DNA of 64,000 bases. Origin: Microbacterium sp. UFMG61 (GTDB taxonomy: Bacteria > Actinomycetota > Actinomycetes > Actinomycetales > Microbacteriaceae). Where the stretch lies: contig NZ_JACAFP010000001.1 in assembly GCF_015354505.1 (NCBI RefSeq), positions 338,117 to 402,116 of the forward strand. The letters run 5' to 3'. How positions within the stretch are numbered: the first letter of the stretch is position 1; each line of letters opens with the position of its first letter. The notes beneath the pieces are model-generated. The model saw only the letters and a list, made by a program, of their open reading frames with translations. It had not been told where the DNA came from and did not search any database. The position numbers and the translations under genes are program-made. Positions 24,181 to 32,420 of the stretch are shown piece after piece.

Positions 24181-25086
24181 TCAGCTCTCATCCGTGCGGC
24201 GGAACGCGCGCAGCTGGAAGACGTTGATGACGATGAGCGCGAGCAGCACGATCACCGAGAGGGCGCCGGCGACGCCGAGGCTGTTCTGCCCCTGGAAGGC
24301 GACGTTGTAGATCAGCTGCACGACGGTCATGGTGCTGTTGTCGGGGCCGCCCTTGGTGAGGATGTAGAACTGCTCGAACGCGAGCAACGACCCGGTCACG
24401 CACATCACGGTCGTGAGGGCGAAGGTCGGCTTGAGCAGTGGCACCGTGATGTCGCGGAACGTCTGCCACCGGTTCGCGCCGTCGATGCGCGCGGCCTCGT
24501 AGACATCGTCGGGGATCCCCTGCAGGCCCACCAGCATCAGCAGCATGTAGAAGCCCGCGTAGCGCCAGACGATCAGGAAGATCGTCGACCACAGGGCGCC
24601 CTCAGGGGTGCCGAGGAACGTGATGCCCCACGACTTCATGAGATTCGCGAACGGACCGGCGATGGGAGAGTACAGCACGTAGAAGAGCAGGGAGGCGGAT
24701 GCGAGGCCCAGGGCGCTGGGGATCAGGAACGCCGTGCGCAGGAAACCCTTCCACCGGGTCGACTCCTGCACGAGCAGGGCGAGTCCGAGCCCGAGGCCGA
24801 TCAGGATGACGGTCGTGATGAGCGTGTACAGCAGGGTGAAGCGGATCGAATCCCAGAAGAGGCGGTGCGTGACGGCATCCGTGTAGTTGTCGGGGAAGTT
24901 GATGCCCTGGTTGCCGCTCAGCAGGGGCCAGTCGGATGCCGACATCTGCAGCACCAGCACCAGCGGGACGATGAACAGCAGGGCGACGAAGATCGCGGTC
25001 GGGGCGGCATACAGCCAGCCCTGCACGGGGCCTCCGAAGCCGGTGCGCGGTCTGCGGCGAGGCAGCGGAGGTGCGGCCTGGGTCAT
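24181..25086 (-). CDS. CUT1 sugar ABC transporter permease (MalF type)
   Basis: A 301-residue permease with a short basic cytoplasmic N-terminus (PRRRPRTGF) and six membrane segments. The EAA loop reads DVYEAARIDGANRWQTF. AAGAGAACGAG precedes the ATG at 25086; the longer frame upstream is not supported. It lies between the binding-protein gene and the MalG-type permease gene and forms the channel with the latter. Confidence 0.92.
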   Translation of the reverse strand: MTQAAPPLPRRRPRTGFGGPVQGWLYAAPTAIFVALLFIVPLVLVLQMSASDWPLLSGNQGINFPDNYTDAVTHRLFWDSIRFTLLYTLITTVILIGLGLGLALLVQESTRWKGFLRTAFLIPSALGLASASLLFYVLYSPIAGPFANLMKSWGITFLGTPEGALWSTIFLIVWRYAGFYMLLMLVGLQGIPDDVYEAARIDGANRWQTFRDITVPLLKPTFALTTVMCVTGSLLAFEQFYILTKGGPDNSTMTVVQLIYNVAFQGQNSLGVAGALSVIVLLALIVINVFQLRAFRRTDES

Positions 25087-25166
25087 CTCGTTCTCTTCCG
25101 ATCGGGAGTGCGGGGGCGTACGGGAGGATGCGGGGGCGACGCGATCCGCGCCGCCCCCGCTCGCGA

Positions 25167-26462
25167 TCACTGCGACAGGATCGCGGTGATCTCCTCGTTG
25201 TCGGCCGGCACCGAGTCGTCGCCGTTCAGCACGGCGTTGCGCACGAGCGTGAGCCACGGGCTGCCCGGCGCGTTGAACGCCTGCTGGAAGTTCAGCGCCA
25301 CCGGAGTGTCGCCCTGGGCTGCGACCTCGTTGATCGTCACCAGACGAGGGTCGGCCGCGGCGTACTCGTTGTCGGCGAGGTCGCCTCGCGAGACGGCGTT
25401 GCCGTCCTTCGCGAGCACCTCGACCTGGGCCTCTTCCGACATCATCCAGTTGAGGAAGTTCCAGGCTTGCGCCGCCTTCTTCGAGTCCTTCGAGATGCCG
25501 ATGCCGTCACCGCCGACGAAGGTCGAGGCGCCGCCGTCGACACCGGGGATGCCGGCTACGCCCGCGTCGAACTCGAGGGAGGGGAGCAGTGTCGCCGGGA
25601 ACGGCATCACGCCGACCTTGCCCTCGCTGAATGCGGCGGTCCAGGTGGGGCCGGCCTCGTCGGTCGAGCTGGGGAGGATCGCTCCGGCATCCTGCAGCTC
25701 GGACCACGTGTCGTACACGGCCTGGGCGGAGTCGCCGTCGAGCAGCGATTCGGTGCCGTCGTCGCTCATGACCTCGTCGCCGGATGCCCAGATCGAGGGG
25801 AACCACGTGAAGACCAGGCATCCGCCGCAGTTGAGGCCGGTCGCCGTGCCGTACGTGTCGGGCTTGTTCAGCGCCTGCACGGCCATGGCTGCCTCGGCGA
25901 ACTCCTCGAGCGTCGCCGGGGCCTTCTCGGGGTCGAGGCCCGCTTCTGCGAAGAGCTCCTTGTTCCAGAACAGCATCGAGAGGTCGAGGGCGAACGGCAG
26001 CACGTACTCGGCCCCTTCGACCGTGCCGGCCGAGAGGTGCCCGGGGTTGATCTCGTCCTTGAAGTCGAGCGCGTCGATCTGCTCGGACATGTCCTGGAAC
26101 AGGCCCTGCTGCGCCCAGTTGGGCACGTAGACGATGTCGGCGGCGAACAGGTCGGGCAGGCCGCCCGAGCCTGCGGCGGCGCCGACCTTGGCGACGTAGT
26201 CATCGTTCGGGACGACCGTGAGCTCGACCTGGTTCTCGTGGCTCTCGTTGTAGGCGTCGACCAGCAGCTTGGCCTGGCGCTCGATCGGAGCGCGGGTCCA
26301 CAGCGTCAGGGTGGTGCCGTCATCCGTGCCCTCGGCGGGGATGGGTTCGTTCGACGCTTCGTCGGCAGCAGGTGCGCAGGCGGCGAGGCCGCCGACGAGC
26401 ATGCCGACCGCGATGACGACGGCGGATGCTCGGCGCACGGCGTGAGTGCGGGTGGTGATCAT
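25167..26462 (-). CDS. CUT1 extracellular sugar-binding lipoprotein
   Basis: A 431-residue binding protein. The N-terminal signal ends with lipobox LAAC. The mature part has TTLTLWTRAPIE, and the region QVEVLAKDGNAVSRGDL near the C-terminus is typical of family 1 sugar-binding proteins. It is the first gene of the reverse operon that ends with GH127. The 190-base gap to the divergent LacI gene holds a 16-bp palindrome (26573-26588) placed to repress this operon. The GCGGCLVF stretch near residue 215 adds two Cys residues that may form a disulfide. Confidence 0.92.
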   Translation of the reverse strand: MITTRTHAVRRASAVVIAVGMLVGGLAACAPAADEASNEPIPAEGTDDGTTLTLWTRAPIERQAKLLVDAYNESHENQVELTVVPNDDYVAKVGAAAGSGGLPDLFAADIVYVPNWAQQGLFQDMSEQIDALDFKDEINPGHLSAGTVEGAEYVLPFALDLSMLFWNKELFAEAGLDPEKAPATLEEFAEAAMAVQALNKPDTYGTATGLNCGGCLVFTWFPSIWASGDEVMSDDGTESLLDGDSAQAVYDTWSELQDAGAILPSSTDEAGPTWTAAFSEGKVGVMPFPATLLPSLEFDAGVAGIPGVDGGASTFVGGDGIGISKDSKKAAQAWNFLNWMMSEEAQVEVLAKDGNAVSRGDLADNEYAAADPRLVTINEVAAQGDTPVALNFQQAFNAPGSPWLTLVRNAVLNGDDSVPADNEEITAILSQ

Positions 26463-26572
26463 GGTGGGGGGACTCCTCTGGCTCGTCTTCGAGCGGATGC
26501 GGGTGGCGCTTCGACAGTGCAGCGCCGGGTGTGGAGATGAGGTGGAGATCAGGTTCTTCGAAATCTACGAAA

Positions 26573-26588
26573 ACCCTTTCGAAAAGGT
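26573..26588. promoter_or_regulatory. LacI-type operator for the GH127 importer operon
   Basis: ACCCTTTCGAAAAGGT is palindromic in 14 of 16 positions and has the central CG of LacI operators. It lies between the divergent binding-protein (26462) and LacI (26653) starts. A weaker related stretch (TTCGAAATCTACGAAA) lies just to its left. Confidence 0.7.
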
Positions 26589-26652
26589 ATAGCGTGGTTT
26601 CGGCGGGGGCGTCAACCCTCGTTCCGATAACCTTTCAGCAACAGGGAGCGGG

Positions 26653-27675
26653 ATGAGCGACACGACTGGAACACGGGCGGTGACCCTCGGAGACGTCGCC
26701 GCGCGCGCCGGGGTGTCGATCTCGACGGCGTCGAAGGCGCTGAACGACCGGGGAGATGTCTCTGCCGCGACCCGCGCCAAGGTTCGCGCGATCGCGGAGG
26801 AACTCGCGTTCACGCCGAACGCCATGGCACGAGGACTGCTCGCCGGACGCACCGGAACCGTGGGCCTGCTCACGAGCGACCTCGAAGGCCGTTTCATGAT
26901 CCCGATCCTGATGGGCGCCGAGGACGCCTTCGGGGCGGGCCGCATCAACGTCTTCCTCTGCGACGCGCGCGGTGACGCGATCCGCGAGCAGCACCACCTG
27001 CGCGAGCTGCTCAGTCGCCGGGTCGACGGCATCATCGTCGTCGGTCGCCAGACGGATGCGCGCCCCTCGCTCGGGCAAGAGATCCCCGTGCCCGTCGTCT
27101 ACGCCTACGCGCCGTCCGACGATCCGCGCGACCTGTCATTGACCCCCGACAACTATGCGGGCGGGCGTCTCGCGATCGAGCACCTGCTCGCCTGCGGGCG
27201 ACGGCGCATCGCTCACATCTCGGGCGACCCGACCTATGCCGCGGCGCAGGATCGTCTCGCCGGAGCGAGAGCCGCGCTCGGCGAAGCGGGGCTCGAACTC
27301 ATGGGCGAGCCGATGTTCTCGGAGTGGACGGAGCACTGGGGTCGGGATGCCGCGGCGATGCTGCTGCAGCGGCATCCCGACATCGACGCCGTGTTCTGCG
27401 GGTCGGACCAGATCGCTCGGGGCGTGCTCGACTCGGCGCGGGATCTCGGACGCACCGTTCCCGACGACCTTGCGGTGATCGGCTACGACAACTGGGAGGT
27501 GCTCGCGACGAACGCGCGACCCGAGCTCACCAGCATCGACGCCAACCTGCAGCAGCTGGGGCGTCAGGCGGCGCTTCGGGTGTTCGACGCGATCGACGGG
27601 ATCGACATCGGGGAGGGGTCGCACCATCTGCCGGTGCGCCTCGTGATCCGCGGGTCGACGATCGCCCGCCGCTGA
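26653..27675 (+). CDS. LacI-family regulator of the GH127 importer operon
   Basis: A 340-residue regulator. The helix-turn-helix TLGDVAARAGVSISTASKAL (about residues 11-30) differs in its recognition helix from the other three LacI proteins in the window. The hinge has NAMARGLLAG, and the sensor domain ends YDNWEVLATNARPELTSID. It is divergent from the importer-GH127 operon with a shared operator, so it is very likely the local repressor. GGGAG precedes the start. The ligand is presumably an arabino-oligosaccharide. Confidence 0.93.
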   Translation: MSDTTGTRAVTLGDVAARAGVSISTASKALNDRGDVSAATRAKVRAIAEELAFTPNAMARGLLAGRTGTVGLLTSDLEGRFMIPILMGAEDAFGAGRINVFLCDARGDAIREQHHLRELLSRRVDGIIVVGRQTDARPSLGQEIPVPVVYAYAPSDDPRDLSLTPDNYAGGRLAIEHLLACGRRRIAHISGDPTYAAAQDRLAGARAALGEAGLELMGEPMFSEWTEHWGRDAAAMLLQRHPDIDAVFCGSDQIARGVLDSARDLGRTVPDDLAVIGYDNWEVLATNARPELTSIDANLQQLGRQAALRVFDAIDGIDIGEGSHHLPVRLVIRGSTIARR

Positions 27676-27690
27676 GCCGCCCTCTCGGAT

Positions 27691-27751
27691 CTTCGAATCG
27701 CGTGAATGACCCCGTTTCCTCGCGAAACAGGGTCATTCACGCGATTCGAAG
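27691..27751. repeat. 61-bp inverted repeat with family-A ends but a different core
   Basis: Arms of 28 bases (CTTCGAATCGCGTGAATGAC... and its complement, one mismatch) enclose loop CTCGC, giving exactly 61 bp. The outer CTTCGAATCGCG matches the five other 61-bp elements, while the inner arm is unrelated. It sits between the convergent LacI and epimerase genes and can act as a bidirectional terminator. Confidence 0.85.
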
Positions 27752-27764
27752 GCGGTCCGTCCGG

Positions 27765-28610
27765 TCAGACGTGGTCGCGCCAGGAGTGCTGCGGGTCGAA
27801 GCCCAGGATGCGGCGGGCCTTGTCGATCGACAGCAGTGTCTCGTTCGGGCCGAACTCGCGCGCGACAGGGACGTCGGGGAAGACCTCGGCGAGCAGCTCG
27901 GCGTTCGGGCGGGACATCACCGTGTCGGCCGCCGCGATGATGAAGTTGTCGAACCCGGGGGTCGCCACCTCGAGCGCGCGCTCCACGGCCTGCGCGCCGT
28001 CGCGCGCGTCGATGTAGCCCCAGAGGTTCCACTTACGGCGCAGGGCGTCGGCGTCGAAGTCGGGGAACTCGGCGTAGTCGTCCGGGTTCATCACATTCGA
28101 GAAGCGCAGCGCGGTGATCGAGAGGTCGGGATGCCAGCGCACGAGCTCCCTCGCCAACTGCTCCTCGAGCGTCTTGACCAGCGAGTAGACCGATTCGGGG
28201 CGGGCGGGGTAGTCCTCGTCGACCGGCACATAGGGCGGCGGCACGTCGAACGGCAGGCCGAGAACGGTCTCGCTCGACGCGTAGACGACGCGCCGGATGC
28301 CGAGGCGCACCGCCGCCCAGAAGACGTTGAACGTCGCGGGCATGTTGTTGTGGAAGGTCGCGACATCGCTGCGGATGCCGGGGGCGGGGATCGCCCCGAG
28401 ATGCACGACGGCATCGATGCCGTCGTGTCGGTCACCGACTGCCGTGAAAGCATCCACGACCTGGCCGTAATCCGTGAGGTCGACCTGCACGAAGTCGGGC
28501 CCGCGGGCCCCCGCGACGTCCATGCCGATGACCTCGTGGCCGTGGGCGCGGAGTTCCCGCGCGACGACGCTGCCGAGCTTGCCCGATGATCCCGTGAGTG
28601 CGATGCGCAT
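27765..28610 (-). CDS. NAD-dependent epimerase/dehydratase family protein
   Basis: A 281-residue extended short-chain dehydrogenase. The Rossmann motif is GSSGKLGSVVARELRAHG (about residues 7-24) and the catalytic YSLVK lies near residue 142. YASSETVLGLP is the usual serine region. The family covers sugar epimerases, uronate dehydrogenases and related enzymes. Placed among arabinose genes it may act on a pentose or uronate derivative; no closer assignment is possible. It is transcribed alone, divergent from the LacI gene at 28668. Confidence 0.8.
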   Translation of the reverse strand: MRIALTGSSGKLGSVVARELRAHGHEVIGMDVAGARGPDFVQVDLTDYGQVVDAFTAVGDRHDGIDAVVHLGAIPAPGIRSDVATFHNNMPATFNVFWAAVRLGIRRVVYASSETVLGLPFDVPPPYVPVDEDYPARPESVYSLVKTLEEQLARELVRWHPDLSITALRFSNVMNPDDYAEFPDFDADALRRKWNLWGYIDARDGAQAVERALEVATPGFDNFIIAAADTVMSRPNAELLAEVFPDVPVAREFGPNETLLSIDKARRILGFDPQHSWRDHV

Positions 28611-28667
28611 GTCACCAGAGTGGCACGACGGCGAGGCGTCGGGGCCGGTCGGCATACACTCGTCGGC

Positions 28668-29681
28668 GTGAGTGACACGAGCAGCGAGCCCCGCCGCACC
28701 GTCGGCGTGCGCGATGTCGCCGCGCTGGCCGGGGTATCTCGGCAGACGGTGTCGCGGGTGCTCAATGACCATCCCGAGGTCGCCGCGGAGACCCGCGAAC
28801 GGGTGCTCGCCGCGATGACAGAGCTCGGCTACCGCATGAACAACGCCGCCAGAGCGCTGGGCACGAGGCGGTCCCGGACGCTGGGAGTGCTGGCATCCGA
28901 TGCTCTGCAATACGGCCCGTCGCGCAGCATCGCCGCACTCGAGGCATCGGCGCGCGAGGTCGGGTACTGGGTCAGCGCCGCCTTCGCGGATGCCGGGGAT
29001 GCCGCGGCCGTCGTCTCGGCCGTCGATCATCTGGTCATGCAGGGAGTCGAGGGGATCGTGGTCGTCGCACCGCATGCGCGCACTCTCGAAGCACTCGATG
29101 CCCTGAGGATCGGCGTGCCGGTCGTCACGCTGCACGCCGCCGACCGTGGCGCCCGCGGCCTCTCGGTCGATCAGGCTGCCGGTGCGCGTCTCGCTGTCGC
29201 GGCGCTCGCCGACGCCGGTCACACGCGCATCGCGCACCTCGCCGGTCCCGCCGACTGGCTCGAGGCCGAGTCGCGTGCCGAGGGGTTCGCTGCAGAGCTC
29301 GCAGAGCGCGGTCTCGTCGCGGGTCCCGTGATCGAGGGGGACTGGACCGCGGGGTCGGGCTATGCGGCAGTCGCCGCTGTGCGTGAGGCCGGAGTCACCG
29401 CGGTGTTCGCCGCGAATGACCAGATGGCGCTCGGGCTGCTCGGCGGACTCCATGAGGCGGGGCTCTCGGTGCCCGACGACATCAGCGTGGTCGGGTTCGA
29501 CGACATCCCCGATGCCGCGTACTACTGGCCGAAGCTCACGACCGTGCGTCAGGACTTCGACGAACTGGCGCGCCGTGCCGTGGCGGCGGCCCTCGCGGGC
29601 AGCAGCGGGGCGCCAGCATCCGACCTTCAGCCCGTGGCACCGGTGCTCGTGACCCGGGCGTCGGTCGCCCCGCCGCGCTGA
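28668..29681 (+). CDS. LacI-family regulator, probable regulator of the araDBA operon
   Basis: A 337-residue regulator with helix-turn-helix GVRDVAALAGVSRQTVSR and hinge YRMNNAARAL. It is close in sequence to the LacI protein of the CUT2 cluster (11229-12248), including the sensor-domain end VVGFDDIPDAAYYWPKLTTV. The start is a GTG just after CATACACT, which could be a -10 element of a leaderless transcript. The araD gene begins about 220 bases downstream with a perfect palindrome CTGTGACCGGTCACAG in its promoter. The two paralogues differ in the first two recognition-helix residues (HM versus RQ), and so do their proposed operators. Confidence 0.9.
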   Translation: MSDTSSEPRRTVGVRDVAALAGVSRQTVSRVLNDHPEVAAETRERVLAAMTELGYRMNNAARALGTRRSRTLGVLASDALQYGPSRSIAALEASAREVGYWVSAAFADAGDAAAVVSAVDHLVMQGVEGIVVVAPHARTLEALDALRIGVPVVTLHAADRGARGLSVDQAAGARLAVAALADAGHTRIAHLAGPADWLEAESRAEGFAAELAERGLVAGPVIEGDWTAGSGYAAVAAVREAGVTAVFAANDQMALGLLGGLHEAGLSVPDDISVVGFDDIPDAAYYWPKLTTVRQDFDELARRAVAAALAGSSGAPASDLQPVAPVLVTRASVAPPR

Positions 29682-29713
29682 CGCTCGTTCTCGCTGACGC
29701 TCCGTCACTCAGC

Positions 29714-29811
29714 GTTCGCAACTCAGCACCGCGGGGTCCATCGCGAGACTGAACCGGCGTCATCCCGGGCCGCTGGCCGAGCCGTCGTCGATCTCATGCT
29801 GAGTCGTGAAC
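29714..29811. repeat. Inverted repeat of family C (GTTCRCAACTCAGCA), 98-bp copy
   Basis: Arms of 15 bases, GTTCGCAACTCAGCA and TGCTGAGTCGTGAAC, enclose about 68 bases of unrelated sequence. Two 86-bp relatives are at 53761 and 58975. It follows the LacI gene and precedes the araD promoter. Confidence 0.75.
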
Positions 29812-29834
29812 GCCCGATCGTCGATCCCCGCGTC

Positions 29835-29881
29835 TTGACGGTCGGCGGACCGCCGTGACACACTTCTGTGACCGGTCACAG
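29835..29881 (+). promoter_or_regulatory. Probable araDBA promoter with LacI-type operator
   Basis: TTGACG (29835-29840) is a good -35; CACACT (29859-29864) with an 18-base spacer is a possible weak -10. CTGTGACCGGTCACAG (29866-29881), a perfect 16-bp palindrome with central CG, begins just after the -10, where a bound repressor would block initiation. It lies 16 bases before the araD start. Confidence 0.65.
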
Positions 29882-29897
29882 TCCTTCGGAGGGCACA

Positions 29898-30662
29898 GTG
29901 ACCACCGACGACCCTGAGGTATCCGTGAGCAACGAAGCCCCCGCTTTCTCTGACGAGAGTTCCTTCTCCCCGGAGATAGCCGCCGCCATCCGCACCGTCC
30001 GCGAAGACGTCGCCCGTCTGCACGGCGAGCTCGTCCGTTACGACCTCATCGTCTGGACAGGCGGCAACGTCTCGGGTCGCGTGCCCGGCGCCGACCTGTT
30101 CGTGATCAAGCCCTCGGGCGTGAGCTACGACGACCTCACCCCCGAGAACATGATCCTGTGCGACCTCGACGGTGCTGTGATCCCGGGCACCCCGGGCAGC
30201 GACCGTTCGCCCTCGAGCGACACCGCGGCTCACGCCTACGTCTATCGCCACATGCCCGAGGTCGGCGGCGTCGTGCACACGCACTCGACGTTCGCGGTGG
30301 CCTGGGCCGCGCGCGGCGAGGAGATCCCCTGCGTCATCACGGCCATGGCAGACGAGTTCGGCGGACCGATTCCGGTCGGCCCGTTCGCGATCATCGGCGA
30401 CGACTCGATCGGCCGCGGCATCGTGCAGACCCTCAGCGGTCACCGCAGCCGCGCGGTGCTCATGCAGAACCATGGCCCGTTCACGATCGGCGTCGACGCG
30501 AAGGATGCCGTGAAGGCGGCCGTCATGGTCGAAGACGTCGCCCGCACCGTCCACTACGCCCGTGAGGCAGGCCCGCTGATCCCGATTCCGCAGGAGACGA
30601 TCGACAGCCTCTTCAATCGGTACCAGAACGTCTACGGACAGAACTCGGACGCCCGCCGATGA
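29898..30662 (+). CDS. araD: L-ribulose-5-phosphate 4-epimerase
   Basis: A 254-residue class II aldolase/adducin-fold enzyme. [11 protein letters not shown] (about residues 54-64) and [10 protein letters not shown] are phosphate and substrate-binding motifs; VHTHS gives the metal ligands His127 and His129, and QNHGPFTIG the later His. It converts L-ribulose 5-phosphate to D-xylulose 5-phosphate. GTG 29898 is favoured by GGAGGG just upstream; a GTG at 29868 would begin inside the proposed operator. It is the first gene of an unusual D-B-A order, its stop overlapping the kinase start (ATGA). Confidence 0.93.
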   Translation: MTTDDPEVSVSNEAPAFSDESSFSPEIAAAIRTVREDVARLHGELVRYDLIVWTGGNVSGRVPGADLFVIKPSGVSYDDLTPENMILCDLDGAVIPGTPGSDRSPSSDTAAHAYVYRHMPEVGGVVHTHSTFAVAWAARGEEIPCVITAMADEFGGPIPVGPFAIIGDDSIGRGIVQTLSGHRSRAVLMQNHGPFTIGVDAKDAVKAAVMVEDVARTVHYAREAGPLIPIPQETIDSLFNRYQNVYGQNSDARR

Positions 30663-32362
30663 TCCCTTCGACAGGCTCAGGGACCCAGGGCTCGACAGGC
30701 TCAGGGACCCAGGGTTCGACAGGCTCAGGGACCGAAGGCTCGACAGGCTCAGGGACCGAAGGTTCGACGACCGCCCGTGACGACATCGTCGCCGGCCGCA
30801 CGAGCCTCGGCATCGAATTCGGCTCCACCCGCATCAAGGCCTGCCTGATCGGGTCCGACGCCACCGAGGTGCTCGCGACCGGCTCTTTCGCCTGGGAGAA
30901 CCGGCTCGAAGACGGACTCTGGACGTACGCGATCGACGAGGTCTGGGCGGGGCTCCAGGCCGCATACGCCGAGCTCGTCGCCGACGTCGAGAACCGCTAC
31001 GACCTGCGCCCCGAGACCTTCGGAGCGATCGGCATCTCGGCCATGATGCACGGCTACCTGGCCTTCGACGCGCAGGGCGAGCTGCTCGTACCGTTCCGCA
31101 CCTGGCGCAACACCAACACGGGCGCGGCGGCGACCGAGCTGACCGATCTTCTCGGTGTGAACATCCCGCTGCGCTGGTCGATCGCGCACCTGCATCAGGC
31201 CGTCGTCGACGGCGAGGCGCACGTGCCGCAGCTCGACTTCATCACCACCCTCGCCGGATACGTGCACACGACGCTGACGGGCGAGCGCGTGCTCGGTGTC
31301 GGCGACGCATCCGGCATGTTCCCGATCGATTCGGCGAGCGGCGACTACGACGAGCGGATGCTGCAGGCCTACGACGCCCTCGCCGGCGACCGGCTCCCCA
31401 CGAAGGTCAAGGACCTGCTCCCGACTGTGCTCCCGGCCGGCGCCGCCGCGGGAACGCTCACCGACGACGGCGCACGGCTCCTCGACCCGACCGGCACGCT
31501 GCAGCCCGGCATCCCGCTCTGCCCGCCCGAGGGCGATGCCGGCACCGGCATGGTCGCGACCAACTCGGTGTCGCCGCGCACCGGCAACGTCTCGGCAGGC
31601 ACGAGCATCTTCGCGATGGTCGTGATCGAGCGGCCCCTCGCCGAGGTGCATCACGAGCTCGACCTCGTGACGACTCCGGCCGGCGACGCCGTCGCGATGG
31701 TGCACTGCAACAACGGCGCGAGCGAGCTCGCCGCCTGGGCGGGTCTCTTCACCCGCTTCTCCGCCGCGGCGGGTCAGCCGCTGAGCGACGACGCTGTCTT
31801 CGACGCGCTCTTCCGCGAGGCTCTCGACGGTGAGGCGGATGCCGGTGGGCTGATCGCCTACAACCACCTCGCCGGAGAGCCGATCGCCGGTCTGACCGAG
31901 GGGCGCCCGCTGTTCGTGCGCACCCCCGACAGCGCCTTCACGCTGGCGAACTTCATGCGCTCGCAGCTGTACGGCGTCTTCGGCACGCTCGCGCTCGGGA
32001 TGCAGGTGCTCACCGCCGAGGGCGTCGAGCTCGACCGCATGTTCGCGCACGGGGGCATGTTCCGCACGGCAGGAGTCGCGCAGCGCTTCCTCGCCGGAGC
32101 GCTGGGCGCTCCGGTCGCGGTGGGTGAACTCGCCTCCGAGGGCGGGGCATGGGGCATCGCCGTGCTCGCGTCGTACCTCGCGCACGCCGAGTCCGCCTCG
32201 CTCGGCGAGTACCTCGAACGGGACGTCTTCGCCTCGGCATCCCTCGCCGTCGCCGAGCCCGATCCCGCCGACGTCGCCGGCTTCACCGCCTATCTCGACC
32301 GCTACCGCGCGGGCCTCGCCATCGAGGCCGCTGCGATCACCGCTCTCCCCACCGGTCGCTGA
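30659..32362 (+). CDS. araB: FGGY-family L-ribulokinase with repeat-derived N-terminus
   Basis: A 567-residue sugar kinase. The first ATPase domain starts with [28 protein letters not shown] and [11 protein letters not shown] are further FGGY motifs. It phosphorylates L-ribulose in the arabinose pathway between AraA and AraD. The first 40 residues are an extra: four copies of the eight-residue unit STGSGT(Q/E)G encoded by four 24-bp DNA repeats (30668-30763), a repeat that also occurs in intergenic DNA at 32381. The core enzyme begins at about residue 45. ATG 30659 overlaps the araD stop, which argues that this is the real start and that the repeats were inserted into the gene. Confidence 0.87.
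   Translation: MIPSTGSGTQGSTGSGTQGSTGSGTEGSTGSGTEGSTTARDDIVAGRTSLGIEFGSTRIKACLIGSDATEVLATGSFAWENRLEDGLWTYAIDEVWAGLQAAYAELVADVENRYDLRPETFGAIGISAMMHGYLAFDAQGELLVPFRTWRNTNTGAAATELTDLLGVNIPLRWSIAHLHQAVVDGEAHVPQLDFITTLAGYVHTTLTGERVLGVGDASGMFPIDSASGDYDERMLQAYDALAGDRLPTKVKDLLPTVLPAGAAAGTLTDDGARLLDPTGTLQPGIPLCPPEGDAGTGMVATNSVSPRTGNVSAGTSIFAMVVIERPLAEVHHELDLVTTPAGDAVAMVHCNNGASELAAWAGLFTRFSAAAGQPLSDDAVFDALFREALDGEADAGGLIAYNHLAGEPIAGLTEGRPLFVRTPDSAFTLANFMRSQLYGVFGTLALGMQVLTAEGVELDRMFAHGGMFRTAGVAQRFLAGALGAPVAVGELASEGGAWGIAVLASYLAHAESASLGEYLERDVFASASLAVAEPDPADVAGFTAYLDRYRAGLAIEAAAITALPTGR
30668..30763 (+). repeat. Four tandem 24-bp repeats inside the araB start
   Basis: Unit TCGACAGGCTCAGGGACC plus six more bases, repeated at 30668, 30692, 30716 and 30740, with a fifth partial unit (TCGACGAC) at 30764. 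The copies differ only in the last bases (CCAGGG versus CGAAGG). Translated they give STGSGTQG or STGSGTEG. Being a multiple of three, the array keeps the frame. Confidence 0.93.
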
Positions 32363-32380
32363 CGTTCCGACTCGCCCACG

Positions 32381-32402
32381 CTTCGACAGGCTCAGCGACC
32401 CA
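32381..32402. repeat. Single copy of the TTCGACAGGCTCAG repeat
   Basis: CTTCGACAGGCTCAGCGACC lies in the gap between araB and araA, 19 bases before the araA start region. It is the same unit as the four copies in the araB 5' end with one base changed (GCGACC for GGGACC). Confidence 0.85.
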
Positions 32403-32420
32403 CCTTCTGAAAGGCCACTC

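Noticed and set aside
29868..30662. GTG 29868 as the araD start
   Set aside because: It lies within the palindromic operator and lacks a ribosome binding site; GTG 29898 has GGAGGG upstream.
30668..30763. Tandem 24-bp repeats as a CRISPR array
   Set aside because: There are no spacers; units are contiguous and translated in frame, and no cas genes are near.
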